NCBI GenBank assembly: GCA_026713145.1
Contig: JAPOPA010000157.1
Coordinates: forward strand, 1 to 32,341
Origin: Chloroflexota bacterium
Lineage (GTDB): Bacteria > Chloroflexota > Dehalococcoidia > Lucifugimonadales > VXLM01
Reading direction: 5' to 3'
Length of the DNA stretch: 32,341 nucleotides
Shown: positions 10,410 to 19,375 of the stretch, one piece after another
Layout: the number at the start of each line of letters is the position of its first letter
How positions within the stretch are numbered: position 1 is the first letter of the stretch
Program-made: the position numbers and the translations under genes
The notes under the pieces: generated by a model
Told to the model about the DNA's origin: nothing
Databases searched by the model: none
What the model saw: only the letters and a program-made list of their open reading frames with translations

Positions 10410-11402
10410 ATGTCGAAGAGAGTATTGGTGACCGACTACGTTTGGCCCACGACCGATCCCGAGCGGGAGGTCATCGAGGCTGCCGGCGCCGAGCTTATCG
10501 TTTCACCCTCGGGCGATGAGGACACACTCATCGAGCTCGCCAGGGACGCAGACGGCATCATGACATGCTTTGCCAAGGTGACCGAGAACGTCGTGCGCGC
10601 GGCAGAGCGCTGCGTCGTCATTAGTCGCTACGGAGTGGGTGTCGACAACATCGCGGTGGACACTGCAACCGAGCTCGGAATTGTCGTCACATACGTTCCC
10701 GACTACTGCGTAGACGAGGTGTCCGATCACGTCATCGGTCTCATGCTGGGCTGGAATCGCCGCATCGTCATGCATAACGACGATACCAAGCGCAACGGAT
10801 GGGGCAATGCCGGTCTCGGTTTTCGGATCATGCGGCTGCGCGACAAGACGTTCGGAGTAGTGGGTTTCGGGCGCATCGGACGGGCCGCTGCCGAAAAGGC
10901 CAGGGCCTTCAATATGGAGACGGTTGCGGCCGACCCGTTCGTGAGCGAGGAAGACATGGCCGCCGTCGGCGTCCGCAAGGTCGAACTCGACGAATTGTTG
11001 CGGGTGTCCCACTTCGTCACACTCCATTCCCCTTTGATTCCAGCGACCGCGAACATGATGAGCGTTGACCAGTTTAATCTCATGCGAGACGACGCCTTCC
11101 TGATCAACTGTGCGCGTGGAGGTCTGATCGACGAGGATGCCCTGCACGACGCACTTACGACCGGAAAGATAGCAGGAGCCGGCCTCGACGTATTGGTCGA
11201 CATCGACCCACCAATTGACCATCGAATCATCCAGCACGACAACGTTATCGTCACGCCCCACACGGCATTCTTCTCCCAAGAAGCTACTCTCGAACTGGAA
11301 CAGCGCGCCGCCGCGGAAGTCGTTCGCGTATTCAACGGTCATATGCCCGACAATCTCGTCAATCCACCCGTCCTCGACCACGCGAGACAGCCTGTTTCAT
11401 AA
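10410..11402 (+). CDS. D-isomer-specific 2-hydroxyacid dehydrogenase (phosphoglycerate dehydrogenase-like)
   Basis: MSKRVLVTDYVWPTTDPEREVIEAAGAEL...SRYGVGVDNIAVDTATELGI...FGVVGFGRIGRAAAEKARAFNM...LINCARGGLIDEDALHDAL...NVIVTPHTAFFS. Confidence 0.92.
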   Translation: MSKRVLVTDYVWPTTDPEREVIEAAGAELIVSPSGDEDTLIELARDADGIMTCFAKVTENVVRAAERCVVISRYGVGVDNIAVDTATELGIVVTYVPDYCVDEVSDHVIGLMLGWNRRIVMHNDDTKRNGWGNAGLGFRIMRLRDKTFGVVGFGRIGRAAAEKARAFNMETVAADPFVSEEDMAAVGVRKVELDELLRVSHFVTLHSPLIPATANMMSVDQFNLMRDDAFLINCARGGLIDEDALHDALTTGKIAGAGLDVLVDIDPPIDHRIIQHDNVIVTPHTAFFSQEATLELEQRAAAEVVRVFNGHMPDNLVNPPVLDHARQPVS

Positions 11403-11490
11403 AGGTCTCTCTCCGGTCGAAACGTACGCAGCACAACAGATCGATGCGCTTGTGAGACGGCCTCAGGCATAGCGAGTTCGGCTGCTAACC

Positions 11491-11499
11491 TGCTATAAT
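11491..11499 (+). promoter_or_regulatory. Extended -10 promoter element upstream of argJ
   Basis: TGCTATAAT (TGn + perfect TATAAT) about 50 bp upstream of argJ. No clear -35. Confidence 0.55.
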
Positions 11500-11550
11500 T
11501 TTGACAGTCCGCCGCGAGGCGGTGGAACACACGGATTCGGGGTACCCTCG

Positions 11551-12768
11551 ATGAGCGCGGTGATACAATTAATCCATCGAGGCGGAATAGCCTCGGCTCA
11601 GGGTTTCACGGCCGGCGGCGTCTATGCCGGAATCAAGACCGCCAGCGACGATGTATTCGATCTCGGGATGGTCGTTTCCGATGTGCCGGCAGCCGTTGGG
11701 GGCGTGTTCAGCCAGAACAAAGTTCTTTCGCCTTCCGTAACGCTGAGCAAACGGCGGGTGGCCGACGGAAGCGCCCGCGCCATCGTGGCGAACAGCGGGT
11801 GTGCCAACTGCTCAGTCGGACCCCAGGGACTCACCGATGCGGAGGAGATGACCGCGCTCGCCGCCGCCCACGCGGATGTCGACCCGGAGGAAGTTCTCAT
11901 TGGCAGCACCGGTCTCATTGGTGTCGAACTCCCCATGGCACTCGTGAGGCAGAACCTCGGCAACATCGCTCTCAGCGATGACGGCGGAAACCGTTTCGCC
12001 CGTTCCATAATGACGACCGACACCCATCCCAAGGAAGTAGCCGTCTCGACCCAGATCGATGGACGCGAGATCGTCATCGGCGGGTGCGCAAAGGGATCGG
12101 GCATGATCCATCCCAACATGGCGACCATGCTTTCGTTTGTCACCACCGATGCAGCGGTTGAGCCGTCCTTTCTGCAACAGTGCCTCAAGAGTGCAGCCGA
12201 CACGTCCTTCAACATGATCGACGTGGACGGCGATCAGAGCACCAACGATACCCTTATCGTCCTGGCAAACGGCAGGGCCGGTGGAGATGAAATAACCGGC
12301 GGCACTCCCGCAGGAGACGACTTTCAAGAAGCGTTGACCTATGTCTGTGTCGAGTTAGCCAAGGAGATGGCTCGAGACGGGGAGGGCGCCACACACCTCG
12401 TCGAGGTGACAGTCGAGGGCGCCGATTCATTGCACGAGGCCCGGCTCGCAGCTCGAAAGATTGTCTCCTCGCTCCTCGTAAAGGCGATGATCTATGGACG
12501 TGACCCGAATTGGGGCCGCGTCATGATGGCGCTGGGAAACAGCGGTATAGAATTCGAGGAGTCCAACGTGGACGTTTTTGTCAACGAGATCCATATCGTC
12601 CATGAAGGCATGAGCATTGCCTACTTGAAGGACGCCGTAGTCAGTTCCATGAGCGAGGAAGAAGTGAGAATCAGGGTTCGAGTAGGTTCCGGCGAGGGCT
12701 CTGCGACGGCGTGGGGATGCGATCTCACCGAAGGATATGTAATCGAAAACTCGGCCTACAGTACGTAG
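11551..12768 (+). CDS. argJ: Glutamate N-acetyltransferase / amino-acid N-acetyltransferase
   Basis: FTAGGVYAGIK...DLGMVVSDVPAAVGGVFSQNKV...ARAIVANSGCANC...GSTGLIGVELPM...KGSGMIHPNMATMLSFVTTDAAVEP (ATML autocleavage motif), DPNWGRVMMALGNSGI. Confidence 0.97.
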   Translation: MSAVIQLIHRGGIASAQGFTAGGVYAGIKTASDDVFDLGMVVSDVPAAVGGVFSQNKVLSPSVTLSKRRVADGSARAIVANSGCANCSVGPQGLTDAEEMTALAAAHADVDPEEVLIGSTGLIGVELPMALVRQNLGNIALSDDGGNRFARSIMTTDTHPKEVAVSTQIDGREIVIGGCAKGSGMIHPNMATMLSFVTTDAAVEPSFLQQCLKSAADTSFNMIDVDGDQSTNDTLIVLANGRAGGDEITGGTPAGDDFQEALTYVCVELAKEMARDGEGATHLVEVTVEGADSLHEARLAARKIVSSLLVKAMIYGRDPNWGRVMMALGNSGIEFEESNVDVFVNEIHIVHEGMSIAYLKDAVVSSMSEEEVRIRVRVGSGEGSATAWGCDLTEGYVIENSAYST

Positions 12769-12813
12769 CGGTGGTCGCCTCTTGGGCGAAATAGCGCTTG
12801 AAGCAATGGAGGC

Positions 12814-13254
12814 ATGACAGTGACGCTGTTCCTGCGAGACGTCGGTAACTACATCATCCACTTCATCTTCATGTGGGTTGTCTTCGCTACCCTACTAGGC
12901 ATCATCCTGATGTTTGCCGGGCTAGGCGTGGGACTGGTGCTGCACTTTGTTCTGGGTAGCGAGCAACTCTCGAACTCACCGGCGGCCATAGGTGGTCTCG
13001 CCGTTGGAGTTTCCCTCGGCATAATTTCATCCTTCTTCATCGCACTATGGGGCACGATCAAGGTGGCCCCCACTGAGGCGAGCCGCGAAGAGTTCTTCAC
13101 GAAGACCGCCCAGACCCTTGGTAGGCCAAACCTTGGCCGTGACTTGGGATACGGCACGGAAGACGACGACGATGAAGATGATGAAGGCGACTGGTACACC
13201 CGTGCTCGGGACCGCGCTCGAGGCGAGGACGAAGATCTCCTAATGCGTCGCTAA
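12814..13254 (+). CDS. Small membrane protein with two predicted TM helices and an acidic C-terminus
   Basis: Two hydrophobic segments (FIFMWVVFATLLGIILMFAGLGVGLVLHFVLG; AIGGLAVGVSLGIISSFFIALWGTI) and a YGTEDDDDEDDEGDW tail. Occupies the argJ-argB gap. Confidence 0.7.
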   Translation: MTVTLFLRDVGNYIIHFIFMWVVFATLLGIILMFAGLGVGLVLHFVLGSEQLSNSPAAIGGLAVGVSLGIISSFFIALWGTIKVAPTEASREEFFTKTAQTLGRPNLGRDLGYGTEDDDDEDDEGDWYTRARDRARGEDEDLLMRR

Positions 13255-13334
13255 GAGACCCTAAGTCGTAAGCGACACTGCTCTCATCCATATGATATCT
13301 TCAATGCTGGCGCCCTTATTGCAAGTCGCGCAGA

Positions 13335-14207
13335 ATGAGTCGCCAACCATACCGCAATAGAATGCTATCACGGCCAGAATTCGTCGGGGACGGTGAGTCC
13401 CGCTCAGCCTTCAATACCGGCCAAACGGAGAGTTCTTATCATGGGACGATCGTAGTTAAAATAGGTGGCAGCACTCTTGGGAGTCACGACACCACGATCG
13501 AGGACCTCATTGCCTTCCAGCGGGAGGGCATTCAGCCCGTCGTCGTGCACGGTGGAGGCAAGACCGTCACGGACTGGATGGACAAGCAAGGCGTTCGGAC
13601 CCGCTTCGTAAAGGGTCTGCGATTTACGGATGAGCCAAGCCTCGATATCGTTGTTGCGGTCCTCACCGGGCTCGTTAACAAGCAGCTTATCTCCAGCGTG
13701 CTTTCGCTTGGTGGGAAGGCCGTCGGCCTATCAGGCGTGGACGGCGGAATCCTGCAGGCAGATGTACTCGACCCCGATCTGGGATACGTAGGTAAAGTCA
13801 CCAAGGTAAACACCGAGCCTATCGAAGTCGCCGTTGAGGCGGGTTACATACCGGTCATCGCGCCTGTAGCCATCCGACTCAGTGAAGGCGAATCGACTCT
13901 CTTGAACGTAAACGCCGACACTGCAGCCGGGGAAATCGCGGCAGCACTCGGTGTTCAGAAGCTGGTGTTCATGACCGACGTCGAGGGTGTTCTGGACTCC
14001 TCGCGCCGGCTAATTCCCAGGATCACGGAGCGTCAGGCAAGATCCCTGATGCAGTCCAATGTCATCGCCGGAGGAATGATCCCGAAGATTGGCGCCTGTC
14101 TCAGGAACGTTGGCGAAGGACGCACGACGCGGATCATTGACGGACGGAAACCGCACGCCCTGAGGAGCTTCCTAGAAGGAGAAGCGGTGGGTACGCGAGT
14201 CGGCTAA
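13335..14207 (+). CDS. argB: Acetylglutamate kinase
   Basis: TIVVKIGGSTLG...QPVVVHGGGKTVTDWMDKQGVRTRFVKGLRFTDEPSLDIV...ALGVQKLVFMTDVEGVL...NVIAGGMIPKIGACLRNV. Confidence 0.96.
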   Translation: MSRQPYRNRMLSRPEFVGDGESRSAFNTGQTESSYHGTIVVKIGGSTLGSHDTTIEDLIAFQREGIQPVVVHGGGKTVTDWMDKQGVRTRFVKGLRFTDEPSLDIVVAVLTGLVNKQLISSVLSLGGKAVGLSGVDGGILQADVLDPDLGYVGKVTKVNTEPIEVAVEAGYIPVIAPVAIRLSEGESTLLNVNADTAAGEIAAALGVQKLVFMTDVEGVLDSSRRLIPRITERQARSLMQSNVIAGGMIPKIGACLRNVGEGRTTRIIDGRKPHALRSFLEGEAVGTRVG

Positions 14208-14314
14208 CCGTCCTAGCGTGTATCAAAGGGTTGGTTGAAGACGGAGTTGCCCTCTGATACCTTTCCAATGCCCCATTTTGCCACACAAGACTGTCCGAAG
14301 CAGAAAAGGAACCC

Positions 14315-17104
14315 ATGGCCTACGAATTCCCATCTGAGTCAAACCTGCCGTTTGATCTGAGCAACTTCATTACCCCGGAGCTGCGGAACCGGATCAAGTG
14401 GGGTTCAATAATCGTCGCGCTGGTCGCGGGATACGCGGCTCTCAACTTCGGGCGCACGATCTATACCGACTACCTTTGGTTCGATGCCGTTGGCTTCCTT
14501 GGAGTATTCCGCACTGTTCTGATTACTCGCCTGGTCCTCTTTCTCGGCGGCGGCGCAATCATAGGGCTGCTCGGCGGCCTGAGCATCTACTTCGCACATC
14601 GATTGGCGCAAGGACCGGTGGAAATGCCGTTGGAGGCTCAGACGCAGCGTTTCCTGAAGAGCCTCTTCAAGTGGGGCAGCATCGTAGCCGTCATTGTCGT
14701 CGCAATCATCTTCGGCGCAATCGCAGCGTCCAAGTGGGACCTCTTCCTCAAGTTTGAAAACGCCGTGTCGTTCGGAGTTACGGAGCCGGTCTTCGGCCGG
14801 GACGTCGGCTTCTATATCTTCACGTTGCCCCTAATGGATACTGTTCGCAGTTGGTTCTTTACTGCAACCGTTACGATCGGCCTACTAACCCTGCTCGTAT
14901 ATTTCATCAACTTCAACCTGCGCGGCGTGGGCTTTCTCTTCACTGGACCGCTAAAGGTCCATATCTCCATCATCGCCGCGATACTAATGTTCACCTTGGC
15001 CGCGGGACACTGGATCGACCGTTGGGAACTCGTCCTGTCAGAAAACGGCGTGGTCTACGGCGCAGCTTATGCCGACGTGAATGCTCGAATGCCCGCGCTC
15101 CTCATTATGACCATCATTGCGTCCGTCGGCGGGGTACTGATGATCGTCAACGCCTACCAGCGTGGCATCAGGGTCATGGTCGGCGCCGTCGCCCTCTGGA
15201 TACTCATGTCCCTCGTTCTCACGGTAGGGTGGCCGAACGCGCTCCAGCGGTTTGCCGTCAACCCTAACGAGTTCACTCGCGAGTCCGAGTACATCGAGCG
15301 CAACATCAACCTCACCCGCAAGGCCTTCGGACTCGATGAAATAAGCACGCAGTCGTATCCCGCAGTCTCGAATCTCGCCCCGGAGGTCCTGGATGCCAAC
15401 GCAGTCACCGTCGATAACATCCGCCTCTGGGACAATGGCCCTGTGTCGGACGTCTACAAGCAGATTCAGAAGATTCGCCTCTACTACGACTTTAACGTGG
15501 CGGACGTAGACCGTTATACCGTCAACGGCCACTACCGGCAGGTGATGGTCGCCGCACGAGAGATTAGCCCCGACGATCTGGAACCCGAGGCTCAGACGTG
15601 GGTAAACCGGCGCCTTCGCTACACCCACGGATTCGGAATCGCGATGAGCCCCGTTACCGAGTTCACTTCCGAGGGGAGGCCGGAGTTCTTCGCCAAGGAC
15701 ATTCCCGCCGACGGCGTCATCGCCATTCAGGCCGAAGACCAGTCCACGGCTCCCGAGACCGTGATCGAAAACCCCCGCATCTACTACGGCGAGCTGACGA
15801 CGGAGTACGTTGTCGTAAATACGAACACCGAGGAACTCGATTACCAGGCTGAGGGCAGCCAGGACGTCCGCAACAATCGCTACGACGGGAGGGGAGGGAT
15901 CAGCGTCGGCTCATTCCTCAACCGTCTGGCTTTCGCCTGGCAATTCGGAGATCTCAACCTGTTCATCAGCGGGGAGATCAACAACAATAGCCGGATACAA
16001 TACCGTCGGCAGATCGCTGAGCGCGTCTCAACCATCGCCCCTTTCCTTCGTCTCGACGATGACCCGTACATCGTTGCTGCTGAAGGCCGCCTGTTCTGGA
16101 TACAAGACGCTTACACCATTTCCGACCACTATCCGTACTCGGATCCGGTTAGTGACACAGTGGGCTCCTCGCGGGGGTTCAACTATATGCGTAACAGCGT
16201 CAAAGTAACGATCGACGCCTACGACGGGACTCCAACCTTCTACGTCGTCGATGCCTCCGATCCACTCGTTCAGGCCTATCAATCAATGTTCCCCCAGCTC
16301 TTCGTACCTTTCGAGGACATGCCAGACTCGCTCAAGAGCCACATTAGGTACCCGCTCGACATCTTCTCCGTCCAAGCCGAAAAGTACCTGCGCTACCATA
16401 TGCTCGACCCGCGCGACTTCTATAACCTCGAAGACATATGGAACATAGCTACCGAGAAATTCGGACAGGGAGCCACGCAGCTTCAGCCGGTCGAGCCGTA
16501 CCGTGCAATCATGAAGCTCCCAGGGGAAGACAGGGCCGAATTCGTACTGTTGACTCCATACACCAGGAACGCCCCTCCGATCCTCGCGGGTTGGATAGCG
16601 GCGCGAAATGATGCGCCCAACTACGGTGAACTCGTCGCTTTCGACTTCCCGAAGGACCGCCAGCTCGATAGCCCAGAGCAGATCGAGGCCAAGATCGACA
16701 ACGACCCGACGATATCGGAGTGGTTCACCCTCAGGTGCCAGGAAGGCTCCGAGTGCATAAGGGGCAACCTCCTCGTGCTCCCGATGGCGTTCGGCGACCA
16801 ATTCAGCCTTCTCTATGCCGAGCCCATCTATCTCCGAGCCGAAGGCATAGAATTTCCAGAGCTAAAACAAGTGATTCTTGCGACCGGCACCACAGTCGTG
16901 ATGAGAGGATCCGTGGAGGAGGCGGTTAACGCGCTGATAGGTGAGACTAGGCAGGCAACCGCAACCGACGAGTCGCCGTCAATCACGACTCCCGACTTGC
17001 CGAGTTCGGCAGTCGAGGAGATCGACAGAGCCATAGAGCAACTGAAGGAAGGTATCAGAAATCTGGAAGACGCGCTGGAGCGACTAACTCAGGGAGATCA
17101 GTAA
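14315..17104 (+). CDS. UPF0182 family large membrane protein
   Basis: 929 aa, multiple N-terminal TM helices (IYTDYLWFDAVGFLGVFRTVLITRLVLFLGGG) and a long soluble region with UPF0182 hallmarks (ERNINLTRKAFGLDEI, DNIRLWDNGPVSDVYKQIQKIRLYYDFNVADVDRY, RLRYTHGFGIAMSPV). Confidence 0.92.
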   Translation: MAYEFPSESNLPFDLSNFITPELRNRIKWGSIIVALVAGYAALNFGRTIYTDYLWFDAVGFLGVFRTVLITRLVLFLGGGAIIGLLGGLSIYFAHRLAQGPVEMPLEAQTQRFLKSLFKWGSIVAVIVVAIIFGAIAASKWDLFLKFENAVSFGVTEPVFGRDVGFYIFTLPLMDTVRSWFFTATVTIGLLTLLVYFINFNLRGVGFLFTGPLKVHISIIAAILMFTLAAGHWIDRWELVLSENGVVYGAAYADVNARMPALLIMTIIASVGGVLMIVNAYQRGIRVMVGAVALWILMSLVLTVGWPNALQRFAVNPNEFTRESEYIERNINLTRKAFGLDEISTQSYPAVSNLAPEVLDANAVTVDNIRLWDNGPVSDVYKQIQKIRLYYDFNVADVDRYTVNGHYRQVMVAAREISPDDLEPEAQTWVNRRLRYTHGFGIAMSPVTEFTSEGRPEFFAKDIPADGVIAIQAEDQSTAPETVIENPRIYYGELTTEYVVVNTNTEELDYQAEGSQDVRNNRYDGRGGISVGSFLNRLAFAWQFGDLNLFISGEINNNSRIQYRRQIAERVSTIAPFLRLDDDPYIVAAEGRLFWIQDAYTISDHYPYSDPVSDTVGSSRGFNYMRNSVKVTIDAYDGTPTFYVVDASDPLVQAYQSMFPQLFVPFEDMPDSLKSHIRYPLDIFSVQAEKYLRYHMLDPRDFYNLEDIWNIATEKFGQGATQLQPVEPYRAIMKLPGEDRAEFVLLTPYTRNAPPILAGWIAARNDAPNYGELVAFDFPKDRQLDSPEQIEAKIDNDPTISEWFTLRCQEGSECIRGNLLVLPMAFGDQFSLLYAEPIYLRAEGIEFPELKQVILATGTTVVMRGSVEEAVNALIGETRQATATDESPSITTPDLPSSAVEEIDRAIEQLKEGIRNLEDALERLTQGDQ

Positions 17105-17105
17105 G

Positions 17106-18293
17106 ATGACCGACTGGAAGGAAATCGAAAGCAAATACTATCTGCACGTCGTCAACCGCCAGCCCATTGTCCTCGTGCGAGGCGAGGGCACGAAGGTCTG
17201 GGACGACGAGGGCAGGGAGTACCTCGACTTCACATCGGGCTGGGCCGTCGCGAACATCGGTCACGCCAACCCCGTTCTGGCGCAGGCCATTGCCGATCAG
17301 GCGAGTACCCTCATCCAGACCTCCAACCAGTTCTACACAGTCCCGCAGCTCAAACTCGCCGAGCTCCTCGTCGAAAACAGCTGTCTCGACAAGGTCTTCT
17401 TTGCCAACAGCGGCGCGGAGGCCAATGAGGGCGCCATCAAGAACGCCCGCAAGTGGGGCCTTCAGAACCGAAACGGCGCTTCGGAAATCATCACCGTCTC
17501 CCACGCCTTCCATGGTAGGACGCTCAATACCATGGCAGCAGGCGACAAACCCATTGACGACTTCGCACCCGTTCCCCAGGGCTTTGTGAACGTCGAATTC
17601 GGCGATCTGGAAGCCATCATGGTCGCCACGGACAAGAACACCGCAGCCGTGATGATGGAGCCCGTGCAGGGCGAGGGCGGCGTCAACATTCCTACGCAAG
17701 AGTACCTTCAAGGCGTCCGGCAGTGGTGCGACGACAACGGACTCCTTCTCATATTCGACGAGGTCCAGACCGGATTTGGCCGTCTTGGAACGCTGTTCGG
17801 ATACGAGGCGTTTGGCGTTGAGCCGGACGTGATGACCTTGGCCAAGGGCCTCGGCGGAGGTGTGCCCGTTGGCGCGTTTATGCTCAAGGACGACGCCATC
17901 GCCCTCGTTCCCGGAGACCACGGCTCGACGTTTGGCGGAAACGTCCTGACCACCGCCGCCGCCTACGCCTCGACAAAGTACATTATCGACAACGACATCC
18001 CCTCCCACGCGGCAAAGATGGGCGAGTACATGCGCGCGGCTCTGGGTGAGCTCATGGACAGGCATGACTTCATCACCGACGTGCGCGGCATGGGCCTGCT
18101 GAACGCCGTAGAGTTCGACAGGGAAATGGCCGCCGCGACGCTGACGGCGTGCAACGCTCGTGGACTGCTGCTGAACTTCACGCGCCCGCAGCTCATCCGC
18201 ATCATGCCGCCCCTCACCGTCTCCCAGTCCGAGATCGACACGGCAGTGGAGCGACTCGAGGCGGGTCTCGTCGAGGCTGCGGCTTCCACGTAG
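17106..18293 (+). CDS. argD: Acetylornithine / class III PLP-dependent aminotransferase
   Basis: YLDFTSGWAVANIGHANP...KVFFANSGAEANEGAIKNARKW...AFHGRTLNTMAA...LLIFDEVQTGFGRLGTLFGYEAFGVEPDVMTLAKGLGGGVPVGA...HGSTFGGN. Arginine context supports ArgD. Confidence 0.92.
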   Translation: MTDWKEIESKYYLHVVNRQPIVLVRGEGTKVWDDEGREYLDFTSGWAVANIGHANPVLAQAIADQASTLIQTSNQFYTVPQLKLAELLVENSCLDKVFFANSGAEANEGAIKNARKWGLQNRNGASEIITVSHAFHGRTLNTMAAGDKPIDDFAPVPQGFVNVEFGDLEAIMVATDKNTAAVMMEPVQGEGGVNIPTQEYLQGVRQWCDDNGLLLIFDEVQTGFGRLGTLFGYEAFGVEPDVMTLAKGLGGGVPVGAFMLKDDAIALVPGDHGSTFGGNVLTTAAAYASTKYIIDNDIPSHAAKMGEYMRAALGELMDRHDFITDVRGMGLLNAVEFDREMAAATLTACNARGLLLNFTRPQLIRIMPPLTVSQSEIDTAVERLEAGLVEAAAST

Positions 18294-18485
18294 GCTCCCA
18301 AACGAGGAGCTACTACTGTCGGAGACGCGTTCAGGGCAGGGGAGAACCAGCGTTGCCGATTGGCGCGGCTGAACGGCAAACGCACCCGAAGCGGCTCACC
18401 GGTCGCGAGTGGGCAATAAAGGCTGCAGCCCCGTCGACAAGTCGGTAACGCAAACGACTCCAACCCCATAACGCGAGGTGCCTCG

Positions 18486-18947
18486 ATGACTGCAGATTCC
18501 GGCAAGCTCACCCTGGGCACGATAGGCCAAATCGCCATCAGCGTGTCGGACATCGACAGCGCGACCGAGTTCTACCGCGACATGCTTGGGCTGAGGTTTC
18601 TATTCGGCGCTCCACCGAGCATGTCATTCTTTGACTGCGACGGCGTTCGCCTCATGCTGACCGTACCCGAACACGGCGAAAAACCAAGGGGTGACAGCAA
18701 CGTCGTTTTCCCCTTCTCAGAGGTTCAGGCTGAAGAAATTCACCCACGCCGGATAGCGCACGGCTTCGCCCTCTACTTCACCGTCCCCGACGTTCCACGG
18801 GCGACCCAAGTGCTAAAGTCCCGCGGCGTCCGATTCATCGGGGAGCCCCGCGTCATTCACAGCACCGACACCTACGACCTCTGGATGTCTTTCTTCACCG
18901 ACCTCGACGGCAACACCCTCGCCCTCATGGCCGAGGATCCCAAGTAG
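18486..18947 (+). CDS. VOC (glyoxalase/bleomycin resistance-type) family protein
   Basis: IGQIAISVSDIDSATEFYRDMLGLRFLFGAPPSMSFFDCDGVRLMLT...FVTDLDGNTLALMAEDPK-type ending (SFFTDLDGNTLALMAE). Confidence 0.9.
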   Translation: MTADSGKLTLGTIGQIAISVSDIDSATEFYRDMLGLRFLFGAPPSMSFFDCDGVRLMLTVPEHGEKPRGDSNVVFPFSEVQAEEIHPRRIAHGFALYFTVPDVPRATQVLKSRGVRFIGEPRVIHSTDTYDLWMSFFTDLDGNTLALMAEDPK

Positions 18948-18951
18948 TCTA

Positions 18952-18960
18952 TGCTATAAT
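18952..18960 (+). promoter_or_regulatory. Extended -10 promoter element upstream of tRNA-Ser
   Basis: TGCTATAAT, 18 bp before the tRNA 5' end. Same 9-mer as upstream of argJ. Confidence 0.55.
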
Positions 18961-18978
18961 TGCACCTGTAAGCGTCGT

Positions 18979-19068
18979 GGAGAGATGGCAGAGCGGACGA
19001 ATGCGCCGGTCTCGAAAACCGGTATGGGGGCAACCTCATCGTGGGTTCGAATCCCACTCTCTCCGCCA
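18979..19068 (+). tRNA. tRNA-Ser(CGA), CCA encoded
   Basis: GGAGAGA...TCTCTCCGCCA acceptor, anticodon arm CCGGT-CTCGAAA-ACCGG, long variable arm, GTGGGTTCGAATCCCAC T-arm. Confidence 0.95.
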
Positions 19069-19129
19069 CTTGCTCAAGACGCCGCCACGAACGGACTGCT
19101 AGACCTTCTGCTCCCGTTCGGTTCGTCGC

Positions 19130-19219
19130 GGAGAGTTGCCAGAGTGGACGAATGGGCACGACTGGAAATCGTGTGTGCCCGCAAGGGTACCGTGGGTTCG
19201 AATCCCACACTCTCCGCCA
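19130..19219 (+). tRNA. tRNA-Ser(GGA), CCA encoded
   Basis: GGAGAGT...ACTCTCCGCCA acceptor, anticodon arm CACGA-CTGGAAA-TCGTG, long variable arm, GTGGGTTCGAATCCCAC T-arm. Confidence 0.95.
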
Positions 19220-19375
19220 CTTACCCCTCCCTCATCGGCTCAATCTGTTCCAGATTGTCCCTTGTCCGTAGCTATTGAAGCCTTGAGTGGCACTCAAACT
19301 GTGCCTCGCGTTCCTCCAGTATCCCGTCCGAAGTGTGGTAATCTACGTGGTAACATTTCATCATGGAGCGGATAC

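Noticed and set aside
10503-11381. 292-aa minus-strand ORF opposite the 2-hydroxyacid dehydrogenase
   Set aside because: Antisense of an unambiguous coding frame; no recognisable motif.
17055-18065. 336-aa minus-strand ORF opposite argD
   Set aside because: Antisense shadow ORF of a GC-rich gene; no domain signature.
19335-19353. Direct repeat GTGGTAA-tctac-GTGGTAA upstream of the integrase as arm-type integrase sites
   Set aside because: Only two 7-nt copies; cannot be separated from chance without related elements.
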